Source: Bacteriovorax sp. Seq25_V
Lineage (GTDB): Bacteria; Bdellovibrionota; Bacteriovoracia; Bacteriovoracales; Bacteriovoracaceae
Length of the DNA stretch: 64,000 bases
Assembly (NCBI RefSeq): GCF_000447795.1
Contig: NZ_AUNI01000009.1
Coordinates: 248,001 to 312,000 of the forward strand
Direction of reading: 5' to 3'
Shown: piece by piece, positions 53,432 through 59,882 of the stretch
Position numbering within the stretch: position 1 is the stretch's first letter
Layout of the letters: each line of letters begins with the position of its first letter
Notes under the pieces: model-generated
Databases searched by the model: none
What the model was told of the DNA's origin: nothing
What the model saw: the letters and a program-made list of their open reading frames with translations, nothing else
Program-made: the position numbers and the translations under genes

Positions 53432-53835
53432 AGTTTTTTCTGTGTTTTTTACTTTCGAAAATAGTCATGGCCATTGCAATAGAAGTCTCTGTCGTTCAGG
53501 ATATGAACTTTGGAAGCTTAGCTCAAGGCGATGCTGAAACTCGAGTTCGGACAGTTAAAGGAGACTCTGGAAATGCTCGTTTCACAGTAACTGGAGATAA
53601 GAGAGCAACTTACACAATCATTCTCCCTACAAGTTTTACGATCTCGCGCTTTGGAGCGGGTACTTTTCCGTTAACTGTATCTCAAATAGAATCTAATCCT
53701 GCTGCTGGAGCAAATGGAAACCTTGGGAGTAAAGGTACTGAGACTATTTACGTAGGGGGGACCTTACAGGCAATACCAAACAATCAACCAGGTGGTTCAT
53801 ACAGTGGGGATTTTTTGATTGAAGTTTTATATTAG
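53428..53835 (+). CDS. Second DUF4402-family subunit lacking the N-terminal donor extension
   Basis: A 135-residue homologue of the major subunit. It shares NFGSLAQGDAETRV, ARFTVTGDKRATYTIILP, AAGANGNLGSKGTETI and the terminal FLIEVLY. The signal peptide appears to end at about M-A-I-A, so the mature protein would start at the first core strand. The donor-strand extension of the major subunit is absent. A subunit without that extension can only sit at the tip of a chaperone-usher fibre. Its ATGA overlaps the usher stop by 4 bp. Confidence 0.75.
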   Translation: MKFFLCFLLSKIVMAIAIEVSVVQDMNFGSLAQGDAETRVRTVKGDSGNARFTVTGDKRATYTIILPTSFTISRFGAGTFPLTVSQIESNPAAGANGNLGSKGTETIYVGGTLQAIPNNQPGGSYSGDFLIEVLY

Positions 53836-54095
53836 AAAATCACCTCAATAACTGAATCTTTCTTAATTATAATTTCTTCTTTTTGACCAGCATATTTTTT
53901 TTCTATTCTTCGATTTGAATTAACTACTTTATCTAAATTTTTATTAAGAATTATTTTTTGTTCAGCATTATTGTTTATATAATCAACGGCAGGAAGAACC
54001 CTCATTCTAGCTGTCGCAGTTGCACTCGCTGCTTGAACATTTGTAATGCTCATAAGAAGTGCTGTAATAAATATGAAGATCTTTTTCGAACTCAT
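53832..54095 (-). CDS. Small secreted protein with a DUF4402-like N-terminus
   Basis: An 87-residue protein with a signal peptide (IFIFITALLMSITNVQA). The mature start SATATARMRVLPAVDY resembles the donor-strand and first strand of DUF4402 subunits; the end DSVIEVIF resembles their last strand. The long middle core is missing and replaced by a charged stretch. It is convergent with the second subunit (4-bp overlap). The relation to pilins is by eye and unproven. Confidence 0.5.
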   Translation of the reverse strand: MSSKKIFIFITALLMSITNVQAASATATARMRVLPAVDYINNNAEQKIILNKNLDKVVNSNRRIEKKYAGQKEEIIIKKDSVIEVIF

Positions 54096-54220
54096 AAGAA
54101 TATTTTGGACTAAACATCGAAATTCTTTGGGGTGAAGTTCTCTTAAGATTTTTTGGGAAAAGGTTAATTTTTAGCATTAGGTAATAGCCTGAAAATGTAT
54201 GAGAGTTAATTTAGACATCG

Positions 54221-54236
54221 GTTAAGAAAAATTAAC
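54221..54236. promoter_or_regulatory. GTTAA-N6-TTAAC box upstream of ompW
   Basis: GTTAAGAAAAATTAAC, extended to GGTTAA...TTAACC. It is in the 330-bp divergent gap, 190 bp from the ompW start and 126 bp from the small secreted protein's start. A GC-rich stretch (54240-54290) with short inverted pairs follows and could form RNA structure in the ompW leader. Confidence 0.45.
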
Positions 54237-54425
54237 CCTGTGTAGGACATTGCGCCAGGCCTCATAGTGCAAACTTCTGGAGGGGTCCCTGTTTTAAATC
54301 ATATTTTGATCTTTTCTAGATCTTCCTTATTTAAGTGCTTATTATCACATTCATAAATGATAGGCATAACTTACATACAAGATTTTATTCCTTAACTTAG
54401 AATCATCTAAAAAAGGAGTACACAA

Positions 54426-55037
54426 ATGAATAAATTAGTTTATGGAGTATTAACCCTACTTTCGCTTTCTTCACTAGCTGCTGAGAGCAACATGATGATG
54501 AGAATGAGAGTTATTAATGTGATGCCTGAGGAGAAAGGGACACCAACTGTGGTTGGTGGAGAAGTAAAGCTAAATAATGCTTCAGTTCCTGAAGTCGACT
54601 TTACCTATTTTTTTAATAAAAACTTTGCTGCAGAGTTGATTCTTGCAACTACAACCCATAAGGCGAGCGCTTATAAAACGTCATTAAATAACTTAGACTT
54701 AGGAGATGTCTCATTATTACCACCGACTCTTCTAGGTCAATATCACCATGATTTTGGAAATTTTAAGCCATATGTGGGAGCAGGTATTAACTATACTATC
54801 TTCTATGGTGAGGATACTGGCGTTGCTAAGAATGTAACATATGACAATAGTGTAGGTTATGCTTTCCAAGTTGGTGCTGACTATAAAGTTGCAGATAATC
54901 TCTATATTAACTTTGATGTTAAAAAGTTATATCTTTCAACTGATGTTGAGGTAGAAACTTATTCAAATGGAACTGTAAAAGCTGAAGTTGATATCGATCC
55001 ATACATCGTTGGTGTGGGATTCGGTTTCAAGTTTTAA
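54426..55037 (+). CDS. ompW: OmpW-family outer-membrane protein
   Basis: A 203-residue small beta-barrel. A signal peptide ends near LSSLAAE. The OmpW pattern is visible: MRMRVINVMPEE at the N-terminus, DFTYFFNKNFAAELILATT, LLPPTLLGQYHHDFGNFKPYVGAGINYT, and a terminal DPYIVGVGFGFKF with the C-terminal Phe needed for BAM insertion. AAAAGGAG precedes the ATG. Confidence 0.85.
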   Translation: MNKLVYGVLTLLSLSSLAAESNMMMRMRVINVMPEEKGTPTVVGGEVKLNNASVPEVDFTYFFNKNFAAELILATTTHKASAYKTSLNNLDLGDVSLLPPTLLGQYHHDFGNFKPYVGAGINYTIFYGEDTGVAKNVTYDNSVGYAFQVGADYKVADNLYINFDVKKLYLSTDVEVETYSNGTVKAEVDIDPYIVGVGFGFKF

Positions 55038-55045
55038 AATTGTAT

Positions 55046-55078
55046 ATGATACAAGGTCGGAAAAAGGCCTTGTATCAT
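55046..55078. terminator. Perfect 11-bp hairpin between convergent genes
   Basis: ATGATACAAGG (55046-55056) and CCTTGTATCAT (55068-55078) with an 11-base loop. There is no U-tract on the plus side and a weak one on the minus side. It probably protects or terminates the ompW and mini-IDH transcripts. Confidence 0.6.
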
Positions 55079-55483
55079 CTATAGCTTTAGAAGAAGTTCA
55101 TCCAGAGAATTTATAGCATTATCGTTGAATGCGTTAACTTCTTCCTTTAAACGATTACAAAAATTTTCAAGCTCTTTATTCTTATCATGGATCGCTATCA
55201 TGTTTAGAGCTTCAATCCATAATCTTAATATCGAAAGCAGGGAAACACTATTAGAAGAAGGACAGCGAAAACAAGCTACTTCACGCTCAACAACTTCTTC
55301 GGCTTCTGTCGAAACTTTTCCTGTCGTTAGTTCTATGTTTTCAGTAGAAAGATCAAAGTACTTAATCTTGATATCGAGAAAATGATTTATTACTTTATTT
55401 TTAATTTCCTGTGAGAAAATTCTTGCTTGACCTTCACCATCAAGTTCCACAATAGGACTTTTTATAAAGATCTTATTACTCAT
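55079..55483 (-). CDS. Internally deleted isocitrate-dehydrogenase-like mini-protein
   Basis: A 134-residue protein whose two parts align with the two ends of eukaryotic-type NADP isocitrate dehydrogenase. Residues 1-75 (KSPIVELDGEGQARIF, KIKYFDLSTEN, GKVSTEAEEV) match the N-terminal IDH block (VVE-x-x-G-D-E-M-T-R-I-I, DLGIEN, QVTxDAAEAI). Residues ~80-116 (SILRLWIEALNMIA and HDKNKELENFCNRLKEEV) match the C-terminal block around A-S-I-F-A-W-T-R-G-L and LDNNKELAFFANALEEV. About 250 residues between, with the isocitrate, metal and catalytic residues, are gone. It cannot be an active IDH. The frame is intact, and the start overlaps the pseudo-receiver gene by 4 bp (ATGA). Function unknown. Confidence 0.75.
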   Translation of the reverse strand: MSNKIFIKSPIVELDGEGQARIFSQEIKNKVINHFLDIKIKYFDLSTENIELTTGKVSTEAEEVVEREVACFRCPSSNSVSLLSILRLWIEALNMIAIHDKNKELENFCNRLKEEVNAFNDNAINSLDELLLKL

Positions 55484-55869
55484 CCCGGTAATCCAAATTT
55501 CTCGACTTTATCCAGTAGGGTCCCAAATACCTTATCGCTATAAACGATGTAGTCATTTGCTCCAATTTTAAACATTTCAAGAACATCTTCCTGGTCTGCT
55601 TTCTTGTCAACAAATAGTATTTGTAAAATATCTTTTTTCCTAAATTCTCTTGTTAGGCCTATAAGCTCTGCGGCAGACATGTCACTTGAATTTCCAAGGA
55701 CAATGAGGCTCTTATACTCTGGATCCTTTTCAAGCTGTGATAAAGCCTGAAAACCACTATTAGAAAGATCGGTATAGTAGCCTTGAAGCCTAAATCTCGA
55801 GGCCAAGCTGTCACGGCGAGATGCTTTTGAGTCAACGATCATTATTTTGGGTTTGGATTTTTCTTTCAT
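55480..55869 (-). CDS. Response-regulator receiver-like domain without phosphoacceptor Asp
   Basis: A 129-residue stand-alone CheY-like fold. The first acidic pocket is KIMIVDSKASRR (one Asp, D13). At the phosphoacceptor position the sequence is LIVLGNSSDMSAAELI, with Gly where Asp is expected. The C-terminal Lys is absent in GANDYIVYSDK. It is therefore a pseudo-receiver, probably a protein-interaction module. It is translationally coupled to the mini-IDH gene downstream, suggesting that the two bind each other. Confidence 0.72.
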   Translation of the reverse strand: MKEKSKPKIMIVDSKASRRDSLASRFRLQGYYTDLSNSGFQALSQLEKDPEYKSLIVLGNSSDMSAAELIGLTREFRKKDILQILFVDKKADQEDVLEMFKIGANDYIVYSDKVFGTLLDKVEKFGLPG

Positions 55870-55918
55870 TAGTGACTCTTCGGTGATTTTTTTTAAATTC
55901 TAAGTCTATAAATTAATA

Positions 55919-55948
55919 TTGACAAAATATAGGGAAAAAAAATAATAT
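55919..55948 (+). promoter_or_regulatory. Promoter for tRNA-Gly
   Basis: TTGACA (55919-55924), an 18-bp spacer, TAATAT (55943-55948), about 27 bases before the tRNA. The -35 matches perfectly. Confidence 0.6.
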
Positions 55949-55975
55949 TCTCTCCACAAAACTAGTCAGTTTTAT

Positions 55976-56051
55976 GCGCGAGTAGCACAGTTGGTAGTGC
56001 GCCACCTTGCCAAGGTGGAGGTCGCCAGTTCGAACCTGGTCTCGCGCTCCA
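55976..56051 (+). tRNA. tRNA-Gly (anticodon GCC)
   Basis: GCGCGAG acceptor, D-arm GCAC-AGTTGGTA-GTGC, anticodon arm CCACC-TTGCCAA-GGTGG, T-arm GCCAG-TTCGAAC-CTGGT, acceptor CTCGCGC and T-CCA. Anticodon GCC reads GGC/GGU. All stems pair; the CCA is encoded. Confidence 0.97.
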
Positions 56052-56054
56052 TAT

Positions 56055-56088
56055 AAAAAAGCCTTCCTTACGGAAGGCTTTTTTTTTA
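56055..56088 (+). terminator. Intrinsic terminator after tRNA-Gly
   Basis: AAAAAAGCCTTCC, loop TTAC, GGAAGGCTTTTTTTTT; the stem directly follows the tRNA and also faces the convergent gene. Confidence 0.9.
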
Positions 56089-56108
56089 TCTTTCACATAC
56101 TTTTTTAA

Positions 56109-57440
56109 TTAAGAAGGCAAGTGACTTTTAAATTGATCACAATAATCTGGAAATTCTCTACAGGCTTCAAATACAAGGTCTTCTATTGCTTCTTGTCGTC
56201 TCCCAATAGAAATAGAAGCAGATATTAACGAATCATAAATGCTAAAGCTTTTAATATCATTTTTTATTAGCTCAATTCCTTCTTTGAATATTTCACCTGC
56301 ATTTCTCGATCTTTTAAAAACATCAAATTCAAGTGCAAGGAAAGGTTTTATATCAGTATAGTTATGACGATATTTTTCGATAAACTTTTGTGCTAGGTCG
56401 TAGTTTTCTGACTCTTCAATAATACTATTGATAACCATTTGCAGGATATTGAAATTTTGACCACCTGATATCGCAATAGAGTCATTAAGTGCTTCTCCCG
56501 CGAGATTTGGTTTATCTTTCATTAGCGCTTTACCGGCAAGAGCGAGAGCTGCCGCAATATTAAGTTTGGTTTGTTGATCAAGGTCCGCGTCGTTCTTATA
56601 TGCTTCACAGATTTTTACGACTTCTACATTTGATTTATTAAATAATAAAATTTTTAAAATATTTGGAAGCTTACTCGCACTAGGAGTATAATGTTTTGTA
56701 AAGCTTGCAACATAGTTATATGCGAGATCAAAATTTCTTTGATTGTAATAAATATTAATAATTTCAGATAATGCAAAATAATTCTTAGCATCGATTTCAA
56801 TAATTCTTTTAAGAGAAGTTAGGGCATCATCAAAATTATTCAAAGAAAGGTTTATTCGAGCTGACATTAATTCTCTTTGAATTTCTGGAACATCAATTTC
56901 AAATGCTGCACCCATAAAAGATTTCGCTTTTTCTGAGTGCCCCTGATTAAGTAGTTCCATAATCTTAAAAGTGAAGAGGTGAGACTTTGTTACATTCACT
57001 CTTTTTTCAAACTTATCAGCAAAGTAATCTAGGGTAGTTTGAAAGTTTTGAACTCCAGTTAAAACACCGTCAATATCATAATCATGCTCTAGGTTCTTAA
57101 GGCTTGGGTGATCTAGCTCAGTTAATATAAAGAACAAACTTTTTAATCTATTGGCCTGCAAGTCAAAGTGAAGATTTCTTAGGTCGATAACATTTGCGCC
57201 TTCAAGCAGATAATTTGATACAATAATATTAGGAGAGTGTTCCTCTAATACTTCCTTTGCCGTTTTGTAGTCCTCCGCAATTCCAATACCTCCTATAGGA
57301 AAGCCCAAAGTCACAAAAACTCTTTTAAGGTTATTTCTCATGGCCTTGTTATTACTAACAATTAGTACCTGAGACTCACCAAAAGTCTTTTTGATCTTTT
57401 GTACAAGGTCTGGTGATACGACTTCGACTTCTTTATTCAA
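56109..57440 (-). CDS. Pseudo-receiver plus TPR-repeat protein
   Basis: A 443-residue cytoplasmic protein. Residues ~20-135 form a receiver fold: QVLIVSNNKAMRNNLKRVF lacks the acidic pair, and NIIVSNYLLEG has Asn76 at the phosphoacceptor position. The rest is a series of TPR-like helical pairs (SARINLSLNNFDDALTSLKR, YNQRNFDLAYNYVASF, ISASISIGRRQEAIED). It is a scaffold type seen in predatory and gliding bacteria, by inference. It is convergent with the tRNA terminator, and a GTTAA box lies upstream at 57509. Confidence 0.75.
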   Translation of the reverse strand: MNKEVEVVSPDLVQKIKKTFGESQVLIVSNNKAMRNNLKRVFVTLGFPIGGIGIAEDYKTAKEVLEEHSPNIIVSNYLLEGANVIDLRNLHFDLQANRLKSLFFILTELDHPSLKNLEHDYDIDGVLTGVQNFQTTLDYFADKFEKRVNVTKSHLFTFKIMELLNQGHSEKAKSFMGAAFEIDVPEIQRELMSARINLSLNNFDDALTSLKRIIEIDAKNYFALSEIINIYYNQRNFDLAYNYVASFTKHYTPSASKLPNILKILLFNKSNVEVVKICEAYKNDADLDQQTKLNIAAALALAGKALMKDKPNLAGEALNDSIAISGGQNFNILQMVINSIIEESENYDLAQKFIEKYRHNYTDIKPFLALEFDVFKRSRNAGEIFKEGIELIKNDIKSFSIYDSLISASISIGRRQEAIEDLVFEACREFPDYCDQFKSHLPS

Positions 57441-57508
57441 CTAAAACATCCTATTTACAGAGAAATCATGAAGATTTCTTAACTAAGTTTATCTAAGATA
57501 TGTTAGCT

Positions 57509-57524
57509 ATTAAGAAAAATTAAC
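57509..57524. promoter_or_regulatory. Third copy of the GTTAA-N6-TTAAC-type box
   Basis: ATTAAGAAAAATTAAC, one base different from the copy at 54221. It is 69 bp upstream of the pseudo-receiver/TPR gene start at 57440. Confidence 0.4.
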
Positions 57525-57539
57525 ACAATGCAAAATAGA

Positions 57540-58586
57540 CTAAATAGAGATTAATTTTCCATTCTTGTTCAAAACTTTACCTGTAAAATCAATTGCTTCG
57601 GGATTGTAGATGGGCTGTTTTCCATGTCCACCTGGGATGTCGAGAATATATGTTGGGAGTAACCATCCGGGTAAATGTGTCCTTAAATTGGCAAAAATTT
57701 TCCTCCCTTTTGGGATATCTAGCTGAAAATGCATTGCTCCTTTGACACGATCAGGATGATGTAGGTAATAAGGTTTTATATGATACCGGTTAATTTTCTT
57801 ATAAAGATCTATTAAAATCAGATGGTTATCATTAATTTTATTGAGTAAAACTGTTTGCGAGAGTAAGTTTAAAAACTGGATCTGTCCGAGCTTAGTTAAG
57901 CTGCTAGAAACAGGTTCATCAATTTCATCACAGTGGTTAATGTGAATTGCCATACTCAAAGTTTCAAATCTTTTTGAAAACTCACTAAGTAGTTCAACCA
58001 AGGCCTCGTCGATTCTAAGGGGAAGAATTACCGGTGTTCTTGTGTGAAGTCTCAAGTACTTTATTTGGGGGATCCTTGAAAACTCTTCAAAGTAAAAACG
58101 GAGCCTCTCATTACTTAACATTAGAGGGTCTCCTCCTGAGAAAATAACTTCTTCTATTTCTGGATGAGACTCGATATATGATTTTGCTTTTTCAAAATCT
58201 TGCTTGAAGATATCGTCACTTGCACTAAGTTCATTCTTTCTAAAACAGTAGCGACAGATTACAGGACATACAGTTGTGGGAAAAAAGAGAATTCGATTAT
58301 CGTAGCGATGAACGATAGCACCTTCTTTGCTATGAACTTTGTCTCCAATTGGATCTTCAAGACCATCTTCTTGTAGTGAACTCAATTCTTCAGTAGATGG
58401 AATAAATTGCTTCCAGAGTACACTCTCACTTCCAGCTTCTTTTATTCGATGGGCAAGATTATAAGGAACGATAATATCGTAGGGCATTTCTGGTAGATCA
58501 AGACCGAAGAATTGATTGATATGCTCAATACTCTTTAGAGCAAATCTAAAATCATCCTGCCATGTTTTGATCTCTATTTTATTCAT
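57540..58586 (-). CDS. KamA/EpmB-type radical SAM aminomutase
   Basis: A radical SAM enzyme of 348 residues. The cluster motif is CPVICRYCFRK (C-x3-C-x2-C). FSGGDPLMLSNERLRFYF and YLRLHTRTPVILPLRI are typical of lysine 2,3-aminomutases. The C-terminal IKPYYLHHPDRVKGAMHF and DIPGGHGK carry the PLP lysine region. The short length is closer to EpmB (EF-P lysylation) than to catabolic KamA (over 400 residues). No epmA is in the window. Confidence 0.85.
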   Translation of the reverse strand: MNKIEIKTWQDDFRFALKSIEHINQFFGLDLPEMPYDIIVPYNLAHRIKEAGSESVLWKQFIPSTEELSSLQEDGLEDPIGDKVHSKEGAIVHRYDNRILFFPTTVCPVICRYCFRKNELSASDDIFKQDFEKAKSYIESHPEIEEVIFSGGDPLMLSNERLRFYFEEFSRIPQIKYLRLHTRTPVILPLRIDEALVELLSEFSKRFETLSMAIHINHCDEIDEPVSSSLTKLGQIQFLNLLSQTVLLNKINDNHLILIDLYKKINRYHIKPYYLHHPDRVKGAMHFQLDIPKGRKIFANLRTHLPGWLLPTYILDIPGGHGKQPIYNPEAIDFTGKVLNKNGKLISI

Positions 58587-58592
58587 CGCTTA

Positions 58593-58838
58593 TTAGTTTT
58601 GTTCTTCTTGTTGTTGCTTGATTTCTTTGAGATGGTGGTACTTGGCCCAAGCGGCACAACCTCTAATAAGTAATGCACCATAAGTTCCAATCCCAGTAAA
58701 ATGGATGAGAACCTTCTCTGTTGATAGATTTCCAGTATTTTGTAATAGCCAGTAAATCCACGCGAGTAGGACAATGTGAATTACAAATATTAAAAACTGT
58801 TGAACTCTATAAAAAAGAGTTTTTCCTTTAATTATCAT
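58593..58838 (-). CDS. Small two-helix membrane protein, unknown
   Basis: 81 residues. Two hydrophobic stretches (FLIFVIHIVLLAWIYWLL and IGTYGALLIRGCAAW) suggest an inner-membrane hairpin with a charged Gln/Glu tail. It overlaps the exonuclease upstream by 11 bp and ends 7 bp before the radical SAM gene, so it is the middle gene of one operon. Confidence 0.6.
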   Translation of the reverse strand: MIIKGKTLFYRVQQFLIFVIHIVLLAWIYWLLQNTGNLSTEKVLIHFTGIGTYGALLIRGCAAWAKYHHLKEIKQQQEEQN

Positions 58839-59721
58839 CTTTGTTCTCTTTCTTTAGATCGGCTTTTTCAGTCTCTTCTTGTATTTCTCTAAACTCGACA
58901 ATCTTTTTTAAACTAAAAGACTTATACATATCACTTTTCAAACAGTGAGCGTAGAGCACGCTTCCTTGAGGAAGTGGAAGAAAGCTAATTGGACGAACTG
59001 GACGGAACTTACCACTCATACTTCCGCCTTTATACTTAATTTCAATCGGAGTTTGATTTTCTAAAAACTTTTTAATATCGGAAAGTTTCTCTGGAATTTC
59101 AGATTCAAGAGCTTTTTTAAATTCCTTAACATTGAAAATTCTTCCTTCAGCTAAGGCCCTATTTGATTTGATAAGTTTTAGTGTGTTTGTGAAAATTTTT
59201 AAACAAGCAAAAGTGTCATCAAGAGCCCTGTGGTGATTTTCAAGTTCGACTTTAAAGTGCTTCGCAAGAGTTTTTAGTTTGTGATTTTCACTTCCAGTGA
59301 CAAAACGTCTTGAAAGTTTGCATGAGCAAAAAACTTTTGAATCAAAGAATTCAAGACCGAGTCGGTGCATATCAAAAACGATGAAGCCGACATCAAATTT
59401 CGCATTATGGGCAACCCAAGTGTGGCCTTTAGAAAACTCAATAAATTTTGGGAGAATCTCTTCAATTGGAGCGGCATCTTTCACCATCTCATCAGTGATT
59501 CCATGAATATCTATTGTGTATTGAGGAATAGGTTTTGTTGGTTTTACAAGGTGGCTAAAAAACTCAACGTTGTTGTCGATAATTTTTATTGCCGCAATTT
59601 CAATAATCTCATCGACAAGAGGTGATAGGCCCGAAGTTTCAAGATCGAAGGCCACAAGTCCTTCAGGGAAGAACTTATTAATTAGCTTGAAATCTTCTTG
59701 AGATAGTTTAATATTGTGCAC
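58828..59721 (-). CDS. DnaQ-like 3'-5' exonuclease with C-terminal WYL-like region
   Basis: A DEDDh exonuclease: LVAFDLETSGLSPLVDEIIEI (Exo I), WVAHNAKFDVGFI (Exo II) and ENHHRALDDTFAC (Exo III with the His). The N-terminal ~180 residues match polymerase III epsilon. The C-terminal ~100 residues, with PIEIKYKGGSMSGKFRPVRPI and SVLYAHCLKSDMYKSF, resemble a WYL domain. Such fusions may process nucleic acids under ligand control; this is inference. ATG 59721 starts the operon toward the small membrane protein. Confidence 0.82.
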   Translation of the reverse strand: MHNIKLSQEDFKLINKFFPEGLVAFDLETSGLSPLVDEIIEIAAIKIIDNNVEFFSHLVKPTKPIPQYTIDIHGITDEMVKDAAPIEEILPKFIEFSKGHTWVAHNAKFDVGFIVFDMHRLGLEFFDSKVFCSCKLSRRFVTGSENHKLKTLAKHFKVELENHHRALDDTFACLKIFTNTLKLIKSNRALAEGRIFNVKEFKKALESEIPEKLSDIKKFLENQTPIEIKYKGGSMSGKFRPVRPISFLPLPQGSVLYAHCLKSDMYKSFSLKKIVEFREIQEETEKADLKKENKDDN

Positions 59722-59775
59722 CTTGTTGGAGTGTTGATTTATTACCTATGCGCTTTGCGTAACGCGTTCATTCTA

Positions 59776-59804
59776 TTGACATTGGGTCATGCCAAAATTA
59801 AATA
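59776..59804 (+). promoter_or_regulatory. Sigma-70-type promoter for lpdA-E2
   Basis: TTGACA (59776-59781), 17 bp, TAAATA (59799-59804). The leader to ATG 59883 holds a small GACC-CGTAA-GGTC hairpin. Confidence 0.65.
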
Positions 59805-59882
59805 AGTCATGTACTTTAAAATCTTTAATTTTAAGCTTTAATATCGAGTTAGACCCGTAAGGTCAATACAAAGGATACGTGA

